A stretch of DNA of 13,496 bases from Fidelibacterota bacterium. Lineage in GTDB: Bacteria > Fidelibacterota > Marinisomatia > SCGC-AAA003-L08 > GCA-002704045. Position 1 is the stretch's first letter. Every line of letters starts with the position of its first letter. A program made the translations under genes and the position numbers. A model generated the notes under the pieces. It did no database searches and was not told the origin of the DNA. It saw nothing but the letters and a program-made list of their open reading frames with translations. This document shows, in pieces, positions 1 through 7,377 of this stretch. Where the stretch lies: contig PAFF01000040.1 in assembly GCA_002704045.1 (NCBI GenBank), positions 1-13,496 on the forward strand, in the 5' to 3' direction.

Positions 1-243
1 AAAAACATTACCTTTTATTTGAACTAATCCATAGCTTTTTTTGGTTTCTAAAGGACCTAAGTATATTTTAGCACTTTTACCCAAGATATTAGGCTGTTGA
101 ATTGTTTGAAAATTAGTTGTTTTAGTATTGAATGAGTCAAATTGATAGCCTTGATCATCTAATTCTACATTTATTGGTTCATTTTCACATTGATAAACAA
201 AAATTAAACTTATTATTATAAAATAATAATTTTTTACTTTCAT
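1..243 (-). CDS. Predicted lipoprotein, 3' end cut by the window edge (possibly DUF4270-like)
   Basis: An ATG at 243 opens a frame that stays open to base 1, giving 81 residues of a longer protein. Residues 1-18 form a short signal peptide: Lys at 2 and 4, then a hydrophobic Ile/Leu/Phe/Val stretch. It ends in a lipobox-like V-Y-Q-C with Cys19 as the likely lipidated residue. The mature part starts acidic (C-E-N-E-P) and continues polar. Around residues 51-76 a pattern of Leu-Gly, Ile-Tyr-Leu-Gly and Leu-Val-Gln-Ile looks like the first strands of a beta-rich domain. The start lies 15 bp after the stop of the GT5-like gene, so the two are probably co-transcribed; no clear Shine-Dalgarno is visible. 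In Bacteroidota, as I recall, a short glycogen-synthase-like gene is often followed by a DUF4270 lipoprotein, and this could be the counterpart. That family call is inference from context and a faint pattern; lipoprotein status is better supported. Confidence 0.7.
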   Translation of the reverse strand, partial: MKVKNYYFIIISLIFVYQCENEPINVELDDQGYQFDSFNTKTTNFQTIQQPNILGKSAKIYLGPLETKKSYGLVQIKGNVF

Positions 244-258
244 ATTGATAAATGCTAA

Positions 259-1086
259 TTAAAACTCAACTAAATTTTTATGAAATGTTGATACTACTTC
301 TTTCCAATCAGAAAAACTTGGAGAATTAGGAATTTTGATAAAATTATGATTTGATTTACTAAGCTGTTTTGAAATTTGCGTTTCATCTTTTATTTTTGCA
401 GATAGATTGTCATCTTGATCAAAACAGATAGTTTTATCAGAAAATTTAATTGCACTTAAAATGGAATCAATTTCTTTTGATTTATTTTTTTCTAAACCTA
501 TATTAACCTTTGAAAGGGATTTATTCGTGTAATATCTATTTTCGTTTATTGAAAACAAATTAAAAACTATCCTAGTATTTTCAAAAAATGTGTCATTTGA
601 ATATTCATTCTTGAAAATTTGTGGTATTAAAGAGGTTTGCCAATCATTACACACAATCAGATCAGGTTTCCATAGAAGTTGCTTTAATGTTTCTAATGCT
701 ACTTTGGAAAACAAAAGAAATTTCTCATTGTTATCTTTAAACAATCTACCGTTTCTTGACTTATAAAGTAGCTCAGGAACAGGCTTGAAATAATTTTCAT
801 CTTCGAGGAAATATATCTGAGCTCTAGATTCTGGAATAAAAGCAGATTTTATACTTACTAATTTTTCTTTATTATCGAATGAAACTGGAAAATCCCTTAG
901 CCTAATTACTTCTCTTAATATGTATTTTCGCTCGCTAATAAAACCATATTTAGGATGTAAAAGCCTTATTTCAATATCTGGATTATCTTGAAATTTAACT
1001 GCAATTTTTCTTGAAATTTTTGATAATATGTAAGAACTTGAAAAAGGATCTACTTCGGATGATATATAAAATATTTTTAAAGGCAT
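259..1086 (-). CDS. Short glycogen/starch synthase-like protein (GT5 N-terminal domain only)
   Basis: 275 residues. The N-terminus (K-I-F-Y-I-S-S-E-V-D-P-F, residues 4-15) and P-D-L-I-V-C-N-D-W-Q-T at 141-151 match the N-terminal Rossmann half of GT5 ADP-glucose glycogen/starch synthases. Full enzymes are about 480 residues with two GT-B halves; here the nucleotide-binding C-terminal half is absent and a lipoprotein gene follows at once. The Lys-x-Gly-Gly loop expected just after the first strand is replaced by S-S-S-Y at 16-19, so ordinary ADP-glucose transfer is unlikely. Short proteins of this shape are known in Bacteroidota under glycogen-synthase names; their role is unclear. I see no frameshift remnant. 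The start is taken as ATG at 1086, because the only longer option adds one TTG codon at 1089. The upstream TPR lipoprotein stops 4 bp before it. The cytoplasmic location is inferred from the lack of a signal peptide. Family match is good; function is unknown. Confidence 0.82.
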   Translation of the reverse strand: MPLKIFYISSEVDPFSSSYILSKISRKIAVKFQDNPDIEIRLLHPKYGFISERKYILREVIRLRDFPVSFDNKEKLVSIKSAFIPESRAQIYFLEDENYFKPVPELLYKSRNGRLFKDNNEKFLLFSKVALETLKQLLWKPDLIVCNDWQTSLIPQIFKNEYSNDTFFENTRIVFNLFSINENRYYTNKSLSKVNIGLEKNKSKEIDSILSAIKFSDKTICFDQDDNLSAKIKDETQISKQLSKSNHNFIKIPNSPSFSDWKEVVSTFHKNLVEF

Positions 1087-1090
1087 CAAA

Positions 1091-2023
1091 TTATAATTTC
1101 AACAACCATTGTCTAGTTTTCTGAAAATACTCACTGTTAGGATACAAGTCAATCAGCCGCTGAAACTCATCCTTTGCTCTGCTTTTATTACCAATATTTA
1201 TGTAACAGAGGCCTAATTTATATTGTGAATCATCTGATTTGTTGGAATCCTTAAAATTAAAAACTTTCTCAAACTCTTTAATGCTTCTTCTAAAATCTTT
1301 ATTACCATAATATATCTCACCAATCCAATATTGACAATTGTCTGATAAATCGTGATTTTTATCAATCACAATCAAATCTTGAAATATTTCGAGAGATTGT
1401 TTGTAGTCACTATTTTGATATAATGATAAACCTTCAATATACTTTTCTCTAAATTCTGTATCAGTAAGATCTTTGTTGCCAAGATTTCCAAGTGTTTTTA
1501 ATTGTGATATTTCTCTATAACTATCAGTTAGTGATGTAATTTTATTCTCAAACATTACCAGCATGTTTAATATTTCAAAATTTGTACTATCTGTATAAGA
1601 TGCCCTATCTTCAAGTATACTAATCTTGTTATCTACTCTTACTAAATTGTTTGTCAATTCAATATAAATACTATCTGTTGTAGAATTATAATCATCTCTG
1701 AACACGCTCAGGTCATTCAAAAAAGCCGCCTTCAGTTCCTCAATTACATTATTTTGTTTATTTGTTTCTTTTACTAAAACTTCAACAATGTAGAATAAAG
1801 AATCTATATATTCATTCTGTTTGAGGTAAGAGGCTTTAATCTTTTTAATTTCTCTACTGTTTTCTCGAGACTTTTCGTAAGCACTACTATTCAAAAGATA
1901 ATCGTTGGATTCATTTGTTTTTTTATTAGAAACTGGATTGGGTACTTGAGAACACTGGTTCGTTACTAAAAGAATAAATAACAGATTTAATATTTTAATT
2001 ATAAATTTAGATTTAATTCTCAT
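1091..2023 (-). CDS. CpoB/YbgF-like TPR lipoprotein with coiled coil
   Basis: 310 residues. A basic start and hydrophobic stretch (about 8-20) end in T-N-Q-C, with Cys24 as the probable lipid anchor. A Ser/Asn-rich linker leads to a long charged helical region (about 50-175) with heptad-like spacing, probably a coiled coil. The C-terminal third holds three tetratricopeptide-type repeats (about 194-223, 228-262 and 265-300), including Y-W-I-G-E-I-Y-Y and Y-K-L-G-L-C-Y. This is the layout of CpoB (YbgF), the periplasmic partner of Tol-Pal and PBP1B that links septal wall synthesis to outer-membrane constriction. E. coli CpoB is soluble, whereas this one looks lipid-anchored. No tol or pal genes are present here; the gene follows rodA after a 92-bp gap. 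It could instead be a BamD-like or generic TPR scaffold, but the coiled coil ahead of the repeats favours CpoB. The ATG at 2023 has only a weak purine-rich stretch upstream. Confidence 0.8.
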   Translation of the reverse strand: MRIKSKFIIKILNLLFILLVTNQCSQVPNPVSNKKTNESNDYLLNSSAYEKSRENSREIKKIKASYLKQNEYIDSLFYIVEVLVKETNKQNNVIEELKAAFLNDLSVFRDDYNSTTDSIYIELTNNLVRVDNKISILEDRASYTDSTNFEILNMLVMFENKITSLTDSYREISQLKTLGNLGNKDLTDTEFREKYIEGLSLYQNSDYKQSLEIFQDLIVIDKNHDLSDNCQYWIGEIYYGNKDFRRSIKEFEKVFNFKDSNKSDDSQYKLGLCYINIGNKSRAKDEFQRLIDLYPNSEYFQKTRQWLLKL

Positions 2024-2115
2024 AATGCTTACTTAAATAAAAGATAGCAGCTTTGTTTTAACAAAAACACCTGGTAATTTAATATTATTTTTTTATTATA
2101 ATCCATATAAAACAT
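2024..2115 (-). promoter_or_regulatory. 92-bp gap after rodA with a candidate promoter
   Basis: This is the largest non-coding gap in the window and separates rodA from the TPR lipoprotein gene. On the minus strand a perfect TATAAT hexamer lies at 2100-2095, which would give a leader of about 65 bases. There is no good -35 partner at 16-18 bp; the matching position falls in the end of rodA and reads AAGTTT or similar. In DNA this AT-rich such a hexamer occurs often by chance. I see no convincing terminator for the rodA transcript, so read-through is equally possible. Confidence 0.2.
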
Positions 2116-3345
2116 TTAAACTTCTATATCACTGCTTATAATATTGTTTATAATTGAAATTATAGCAATCATTGTCAAAAGAAAAGTTCCACCGTAACTT
2201 ATAAAAGGCAATGGTAAGCCTGTTACAGGAAACAAACTAACAACCATCCCCATATTAATAATTACATGAAAAAAAATAGTTGATACAAAACCGATAAGTG
2301 CAAAACTACCAAATTTATTATTTAGCTTACTTGAACTATTTATGATATTATAAAGCAAAAAATAAAATGTTGCAAAAACAATAAATATTAAAATAAAACC
2401 AAACTCTTCCCCAATTACTGAAATTATGAAATCGCTATCTCTTACAGGTAAAAATCTCAAATGCGTTTGAGAGCCCTGCCCAAAACCCTTGCCAAGAAAA
2501 CCTCCAGAACCTATAGCAGTAATTGATTGAATAATTTGATAGCCAGCACCCAAAGGATCGCTTGTTGGATCTAAAAATGTCAAAATTCTATTTCTTTGAT
2601 GAGCGTATAAGTTATTCCACAAAAATGAGGATAATGTTCCAAAAAATAAATTAATTATGAATAAAACAATACCATTTTTGACCTTGGGTTGACTTAGGAA
2701 TATAACCAAAATGAGTACAAACATCCATGAATAGAAAAGCTTCAAATTAAAGGCAGCAATTATACTTAATATTGGTGATATTACAACAAAAAGATGAAAT
2801 GGTCTAACTCCTGCCCATAATAGCATTGGAAATGTTACTGCTGGAAAAATAATTGAAGTACCTAAATCTGGTTGTTTGAAAATTAATATCGCAGGAAAAG
2901 AAGCAATAAGCAATGTGAATGGTATTAATTTCCAATCATTTATATTGTTTTTATAATCAGCTAAAAACTTACTTAAGGTAAATACAATGATAATTTTTCC
3001 GAACTCTGACGGTTGGAATCTAATTGGACCAACAAGGATCCATCTACTCGCTCCAAATTTTGAGGGCATAAACAATGTGATAATCAAAAGTATTAATAAA
3101 ATGAAATAAAATACATATGCCATTTCATAAAAAAAAACATTTCTAACATACTGTAGAATATAAAAAATTATAAATCCAAATAATACGAAAATACATTGTT
3201 TAAAAAAATTTGATTCAATAAGTGAAATTGAGCTTTTTGTACTGTAAAGTGTTATCAAGCTAATTGACAATAATACTAAGACAGGTAAAATTATCATCCA
3301 TTTTAGTTCAATATTTTTTTTATAAAAGAAATACTTATTTAGCAT
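2116..3345 (-). CDS. rodA: Rod-shape SEDS glycosyltransferase RodA
   Basis: 409 residues with about ten hydrophobic membrane segments, the SEDS fold. RodA polymerises lipid II into glycan strands on the outer face of the inner membrane and works as a pair with PBP2. Visible family signatures are Q-P-S-E-F at 111-115, K-Q-P-D-L-G-T at 157-163, G-A-G-Y-Q near 266-270, G-G-F-L-G-K-G-F-G-Q-G near 281-291, and D-S-D-F at 303-306. In that last motif Asp305 corresponds to the essential SEDS aspartate (E. coli RodA Asp262). The C-terminus has P-V-T-G-L-P-L-P-F-I-S-Y-G-G, the hallmark shared by RodA, FtsW and SpoVE. The call as RodA rather than FtsW rests mainly on context: it is the last gene of mreBCD-mrdA-rodA, 7 bp after the PBP2 stop. 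The ATG at 3345 has no obvious Shine-Dalgarno, so translation may be coupled to mrdA. Confidence 0.97.
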   Translation of the reverse strand: MLNKYFFYKKNIELKWMIILPVLVLLSISLITLYSTKSSISLIESNFFKQCIFVLFGFIIFYILQYVRNVFFYEMAYVFYFILLILLIITLFMPSKFGASRWILVGPIRFQPSEFGKIIIVFTLSKFLADYKNNINDWKLIPFTLLIASFPAILIFKQPDLGTSIIFPAVTFPMLLWAGVRPFHLFVVISPILSIIAAFNLKLFYSWMFVLILVIFLSQPKVKNGIVLFIINLFFGTLSSFLWNNLYAHQRNRILTFLDPTSDPLGAGYQIIQSITAIGSGGFLGKGFGQGSQTHLRFLPVRDSDFIISVIGEEFGFILIFIVFATFYFLLYNIINSSSKLNNKFGSFALIGFVSTIFFHVIINMGMVVSLFPVTGLPLPFISYGGTFLLTMIAIISIINNIISSDIEV

Positions 3346-3352
3346 TATTTGA

Positions 3353-5095
3353 TTATTGTTTTATTGAAACATATTTTTCAAAAACTCTTTTTGCCATTGG
3401 TGTAGCTGTAGCTGAACCCTTACCACCGTTTTCTACAATAATAGCCAAAGATAGCAAATCATTTTCTTCAGTTTTTAGGTAGCCAGCAAACCAAGAATGA
3501 GGTTCGTTAGGAGGATTTTCAACTGTACCAGTTTTCCCAGAAACAATACCTCCCTTATCGATTTTAGTATTTAAACCAGTACCACCTTTTTGATTTACCA
3601 CATCCTCAAGAGATTGCTGTATAAATTTCCAAGAATTATCATTTAAATTTACTTTAATATTTTTTGATTTTGAATTTAATAATAACTTTGGTTCTTTTGT
3701 TTCTCCTTTTGTAGCAATTATGTTCATGAATTGAGCTATTTGAATTGGAGTTGTAATGACTTCACCCTGTCCAATAACAAAATTTAATAAATTTCCAAAT
3801 GCCCAGCCTCTACTTGTATATTTTTGATTCATGTATTTTTTATCAGGTATGATTCCACTAGATTCATTTGGTAAATCAATATTAGTTTTTTTATTAAAAC
3901 CCATTTTTTCTGACATATTAAATAGATCATCTAAATTAAATTCTTGAATAAGTTTATAGAAATAAACATTACATGAATATTTAATTGCTTCATTCAGATT
4001 TACATCACCATGACCATCTAAATTCCAACAATTCATATCAACATCGTAATATTTATAATTTCCAGAACAATTAATTTTTTCATTATGATTAATTGAAGGA
4101 TTTTCTAAGATCATGGCAGCTGTTACCAATTTAAAAATTGATCCAGGAGAATAATATCCATTTATTACACGATTATTTAATGGTTTAGATTTATCCCTAT
4201 TCCAATTATTCCAAGTTGAAAAGGGGATTGGTCCAATAAATGAATTCAAATCAAATTGAGGAGAACTGACAATAGATATTATTTCTCCGCTTATTGGGTT
4301 CATTGTAATTAAAGCTCCATTTTTACCATACATTAATTCTTCACAAAACAATTGAAGATCACTATCAATTGTAAGTTGAATTGATGAACCAGATTTTTTA
4401 TTATATTTAATTTCATCATCAATAATACCATGATCTCTTCCAAATTTATCAACCATGTGAAATTCTACCCCATCTATACCTCTCAATACATCCTCATATT
4501 GTTTTTCTATACCTGCAGTACCAATTATATCACCGTATTTATAAACCGAATTTTCAATTGAAATTTGTTGCTCATTAACTTCTCTTAAATAACCCAATGT
4601 GTGAGATAGCTTACAATTATTTGGATATACTCTAGCAGGCAATTCAGAGAACAACATACCAGGGAAACTTAATAAATTTTCATTTAATCTCGACATTTCA
4701 ATATAACTCAAATGTCTTTTTATAGTTATAGGTTTAAATTTATTGATGTTATTTTTTTTATTAAAGACTTTTAATTTTACTGAATTCGAATCGATCTCAG
4801 TGATTGAACTAAACAAATGATAATCAAAATTTTTATTGACATCTTCTGGAATCAACTGTAAATCAAAAATTGGCCTGTTATCTACTATTGCAATACCATT
4901 TCTATCATAAATTATACCTCTTGGTGCTTTTTGAATTACCTGCCTTATACTATTCCTTCTTGATTTATTTACATATTTTTGATGGTTTAATATTTGAATC
5001 TGAAAGTACTTAATTAATAGTATAAAAAAAAATATACCAATAAAAAAATTCATAATTAAAATAGTACTTTTTCTTTTGTAATTAAAATTTTGCAT
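3353..5095 (-). CDS. mrdA: Penicillin-binding protein 2, class B transpeptidase
   Basis: 580 residues. One N-terminal membrane anchor (about 11-30) is followed by the PBP dimerisation/pedestal region, with R-G-I-I-Y-D-R-N-G near 59-67 and G-I-E-K-Q-Y-E near 195-201. The C-terminal transpeptidase domain carries all three active-site motifs: S-I-F-K with nucleophile Ser319 and Lys322, S-C-N at 374-376, and K-T-G at 521-523 in S-G-K-T-G-T. The enzyme cross-links peptidoglycan during side-wall elongation and is the partner of RodA; MreC activates it. Length and motif order are normal for PBP2. Its ATG at 5095 abuts the mreD stop at 5096 with no gap, and rodA follows after 7 bp, which indicates coupled expression. 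A 9-base T run on the coding strand lies in the membrane anchor codons (5024-5032) but the frame is intact. No high-molecular-weight glycosyltransferase domain is present. Confidence 0.97.
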   Translation of the reverse strand: MQNFNYKRKSTILIMNFFIGIFFFILLIKYFQIQILNHQKYVNKSRRNSIRQVIQKAPRGIIYDRNGIAIVDNRPIFDLQLIPEDVNKNFDYHLFSSITEIDSNSVKLKVFNKKNNINKFKPITIKRHLSYIEMSRLNENLLSFPGMLFSELPARVYPNNCKLSHTLGYLREVNEQQISIENSVYKYGDIIGTAGIEKQYEDVLRGIDGVEFHMVDKFGRDHGIIDDEIKYNKKSGSSIQLTIDSDLQLFCEELMYGKNGALITMNPISGEIISIVSSPQFDLNSFIGPIPFSTWNNWNRDKSKPLNNRVINGYYSPGSIFKLVTAAMILENPSINHNEKINCSGNYKYYDVDMNCWNLDGHGDVNLNEAIKYSCNVYFYKLIQEFNLDDLFNMSEKMGFNKKTNIDLPNESSGIIPDKKYMNQKYTSRGWAFGNLLNFVIGQGEVITTPIQIAQFMNIIATKGETKEPKLLLNSKSKNIKVNLNDNSWKFIQQSLEDVVNQKGGTGLNTKIDKGGIVSGKTGTVENPPNEPHSWFAGYLKTEENDLLSLAIIVENGGKGSATATPMAKRVFEKYVSIKQ

Positions 5096-5566
5096 TTACT
5101 TTTTTTCTAATAGAGGAAAAATTTTATGTAAAATAAAATATAAAAGCATATTAATTATCGAATTAATGCAAACTAATTTTAGAAAAATAATAATGTCAAA
5201 AATATTATTAAACTTTACAAAATAATAAATTGAAAAATGTATAGTGAAAATTATAAAAATAAATATATTTAATATCTTTTTTGAATAAAATCCATCATAT
5301 TTTTTCAATGAACCAAACAAATATCCAATTAAAGATTTAATAAAAGAATAAATACCTATTAGCTCAACTTCTGAAATAAGATCTTGTATAAAACCAATAC
5401 AAAAACCTATTGAGATACTAGCAAGCCTAGTATTATTGAATGAAAAATAAAGTAATATTATTAAAAGAAAATCAGGATAAATTTTAAATGATTGAAAATA
5501 AATAGCTGGAAAAATTGATTGAAAAAAAAATACTATTAATAATATTATAATATTAAAGAATATCAT
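5096..5566 (-). CDS. mreD: Rod-shape-determining membrane protein MreD
   Basis: 156 residues, nearly all hydrophobic, with about five membrane segments. Sequence conservation in MreD is low. The visible family signals are P-D-F-L-L at 31-35 in the second helix, G-F-I-Q-D-L at 58-63, and a following G-I-Y-S-F-I-K-S-L-I-G-Y-L-F-G stretch, plus the position between mreC and mrdA. MreD is an inner-membrane component of the elongasome that modulates MreC and PBP2 activity. The start ATG overlaps the mreC stop in an ATGA arrangement (4 bp), typical of translational coupling, and no Shine-Dalgarno is seen. This is the most AT-rich gene of the window, with heavy Phe/Ile/Asn/Lys use and a 9-base T run on the coding strand at 5522-5530. 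The call leans strongly on context but is consistent in length and topology. Confidence 0.93.
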   Translation of the reverse strand: MIFFNIIILLIVFFFQSIFPAIYFQSFKIYPDFLLIILLYFSFNNTRLASISIGFCIGFIQDLISEVELIGIYSFIKSLIGYLFGSLKKYDGFYSKKILNIFIFIIFTIHFSIYYFVKFNNIFDIIIFLKLVCINSIINMLLYFILHKIFPLLEKK

Positions 5567-6342
5567 TTTATGACAAACACAAAATCTGGATTATAAACAT
5601 CAGCTAATATTTCTACAGTTATGTTTTGAAAAAATTGATTATTGTCAATATAAGATGAAATTACTTTAGCAACAGGTATGTTGGGTGGATATATGTCAGA
5701 TATTCCTGACGTAACCGCTATATCATCAATTTCAACTTTTTGACTTTTTGGCACACCTTCAATTATACCATATTTCGAATGAGTTGGAACAAAAATACCT
5801 AAAGTTCGATTTGATCCAATGCGAATTGATACTCTAAAATTTTTATCAGTTACAATTTGAATGACAGATTTATTATTATGAACAGAAAATATTTTACCAA
5901 TTATACCATTCATATCAATAACTGGTAAGTTTGATTCTAAATTATTGTTTTTCCCAATATTAATAGAAAAACTATTAATAGTTGGAGACATATTATGGCT
6001 AGTTATTTCACCTAATTTTAAAACAAGATTATTTTTTTGTTTATAATCTAACATTTCTTTTAATTTTTTATTTTCAATCGAAAGTGAATTGAGTTGATTT
6101 TGTTCTAGTTCTAATCTTGTTATTTTCTCATTTAAAGAAGCATTTTTCTCTTTTAAATCAAAAGCACTTTTATACCAGAAAAATGGTCCAAGTATGCTTG
6201 TGTAATAATTTGTAAAATTATTTTTTAATTTTTTTACAGGGTCAGAGTCATTTGATAAGAAAATGGTTGTAGAAAATAGTAAAACAAAAATAAGAAAAAA
6301 TATATCTTTCTGATATACGATATACCTAATTATACCAATCAA
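5563..6342 (-). CDS. mreC: Rod-shape-determining protein MreC (TTG start)
   Basis: 259 residues. A short basic N-terminus precedes one membrane anchor (about 14-30). A coiled coil follows (about 59-103, rich in Lys, Glu, Leu and Asn), then the periplasmic double beta-barrel domain. In that domain V-I-D-M-N-G-I-I-G-K (141-150), V-Q/I-Q-I-V-T-D-K near 160-167 and V-T-S-G-I-S-D-I-Y-P near 210-219 match the MreC core. MreC bridges MreB/MreD to PBP2 and is thought to switch PBP2 into its active form. No ATG is available: the next Met is residue 97, inside the coiled coil, and starting there would delete the anchor. TTG at 6342, 2 bp after the mreB stop (TAG at 6347-6345), gives a normal MreC N-terminus. 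The 3' end overlaps mreD by 4 bp. The protein is slightly short for the family but complete. Confidence 0.94.
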   Translation of the reverse strand: MIGIIRYIVYQKDIFFLIFVLLFSTTIFLSNDSDPVKKLKNNFTNYYTSILGPFFWYKSAFDLKEKNASLNEKITRLELEQNQLNSLSIENKKLKEMLDYKQKNNLVLKLGEITSHNMSPTINSFSINIGKNNNLESNLPVIDMNGIIGKIFSVHNNKSVIQIVTDKNFRVSIRIGSNRTLGIFVPTHSKYGIIEGVPKSQKVEIDDIAVTSGISDIYPPNIPVAKVISSYIDNNQFFQNITVEILADVYNPDFVFVIK

Positions 6343-6344
6343 AG

Positions 6345-7367
6345 CTATATTAAAATATCTTTATATTTTTTTAAATTTTCAAGCACTAAACCTGTACCTT
6401 TTACAACAGACAGAAGCGGTTCCTCAGCAATATGAACAGGTAAGCCAGTTTTAGTTCTGATATGCTGATCAAAACCTTTAAGAAGAGCACCACCACCGGT
6501 TAAAACAATACCATAATCAATTATATCTGATGATAATTCAGGGGGAGTTCGCTCTAGAGTCCTTCTAATACCTTCAGTAATATGTGTGATAGTATCCTTA
6601 ATTGCTAATCTGATTTCGTCAGACTGCACTTCAATTGTTTTGGGGATACCTGAGACTAAGTCCCTTCCTTTTACTGAAATCCTTTGTTCTTTGGATCTTA
6701 TAGCTGCTCCTACTGTAATTTTAATTTTTTCAGCTGTCCTATAACCAATTTCTAATTTATGTTCATTTTTGAACCAATTAATAACAGAATTGTCTTGCTC
6801 ATCTCCTGCTATTCTAATACTATCTTGAACAACAATATCATTCAATGAAATTACAGCAATTTCAGTTGTACCACCACCAATATCAACAATCATATTACCC
6901 CTAGGAACGCTAATATCAAGGCCTATTCCAATTGCAGCTGCAACAGGCTCATAAATAAGATGAACCTCACTTGCATTTGCTCTAATAGCTGAATCTTTTA
7001 CAGCACGTTGTTCAACATCAGTTACACCTGAGGGTATACAAATAACCATCCTAGGTCTGGCAATCCTACTTAACTCCATTTTTCTTACAAAACCTTGAAT
7101 CATGCCATCAGCCATTTTAAAATCAGCAATTACACCATCTTTTAGAGGCCTAATAGTTTTAATGTTTCCTGGTGTTTTTCCTACCATTGCATTTGCTTCG
7201 TGACCTACTGCTATTACTTGATTATTAACTTCATCAAATGCTACAATTGATGGCTCATTAATTAAAATACCTTGACCCTTAGCCCAAATCAGAGTATTTG
7301 CTGTACCTAAATCAATTGCTATATCACCTGAAATTAAATTTGAAAAAAAATTAAATTTACTAAACAT
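6345..7367 (-). CDS. mreB: Rod-shape-determining actin homologue MreB
   Basis: 340 residues, the normal length. The actin/Hsp70 nucleotide-binding motifs are all visible: phosphate 1 at D19-L-G-T-A-N-T, the connecting region around E140-P-V-A-A-A, phosphate 2 at D162-I-G-G-G-T, and the adenosine motif L-T-G-G-G-A at 289-294. MreB forms membrane-bound ATP-dependent filaments on the cytoplasmic face that position the wall elongation complex and so set rod shape. The N-terminal residues M-F-S-K-F-N-F-F may supply a membrane-binding amphipathic segment, which is inference. The ATG at 7367 has one of the best ribosome binding sites in the window, and that site overlaps the purH stop codon. The gene is also less AT-rich than its neighbours, as expected for a conserved, highly expressed protein. 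Gene order purH-mreB-mreC-mreD-mrdA-rodA is characteristic of the FCB group. Confidence 0.98.
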   Translation of the reverse strand: MFSKFNFFSNLISGDIAIDLGTANTLIWAKGQGILINEPSIVAFDEVNNQVIAVGHEANAMVGKTPGNIKTIRPLKDGVIADFKMADGMIQGFVRKMELSRIARPRMVICIPSGVTDVEQRAVKDSAIRANASEVHLIYEPVAAAIGIGLDISVPRGNMIVDIGGGTTEIAVISLNDIVVQDSIRIAGDEQDNSVINWFKNEHKLEIGYRTAEKIKITVGAAIRSKEQRISVKGRDLVSGIPKTIEVQSDEIRLAIKDTITHITEGIRRTLERTPPELSSDIIDYGIVLTGGGALLKGFDQHIRTKTGLPVHIAEEPLLSVVKGTGLVLENLKKYKDILI

Positions 7368-7370
7368 ATT

Positions 7371-7377
7371 ACCTCTT
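7371..7377 (-). promoter_or_regulatory. Ribosome binding site of mreB
   Basis: On the minus strand AAGAGGT lies 3 bp before the ATG at 7367, with its GAGG core 4 bp away. It is the clearest Shine-Dalgarno sequence in the window. It overlaps the last base of the purH stop codon (TAA at 7379-7377), so ribosomes finishing purH would sit on it. Confidence 0.7.

Noticed and set aside
259..1086. The short GT5-like gene as a frameshifted or broken glycogen synthase
   Set aside because: The frame is intact, the following bases encode a signal peptide in a new gene rather than a GT-B C-terminal domain, and similar short proteins are known in related phyla.
2052..2065. Small palindrome (TTTGT and ACAAA arms with a 4-base spacer) in the gap after rodA
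   Set aside because: The stem is only five pairs with one G-C pair, and it is too short and weak to call a terminator or operator in such AT-rich DNA.
3264..3482. Plus-strand open frame of 72 codons across the rodA/mrdA junction
   Set aside because: It is antisense to two well-identified genes and shows no family motif or start signal.
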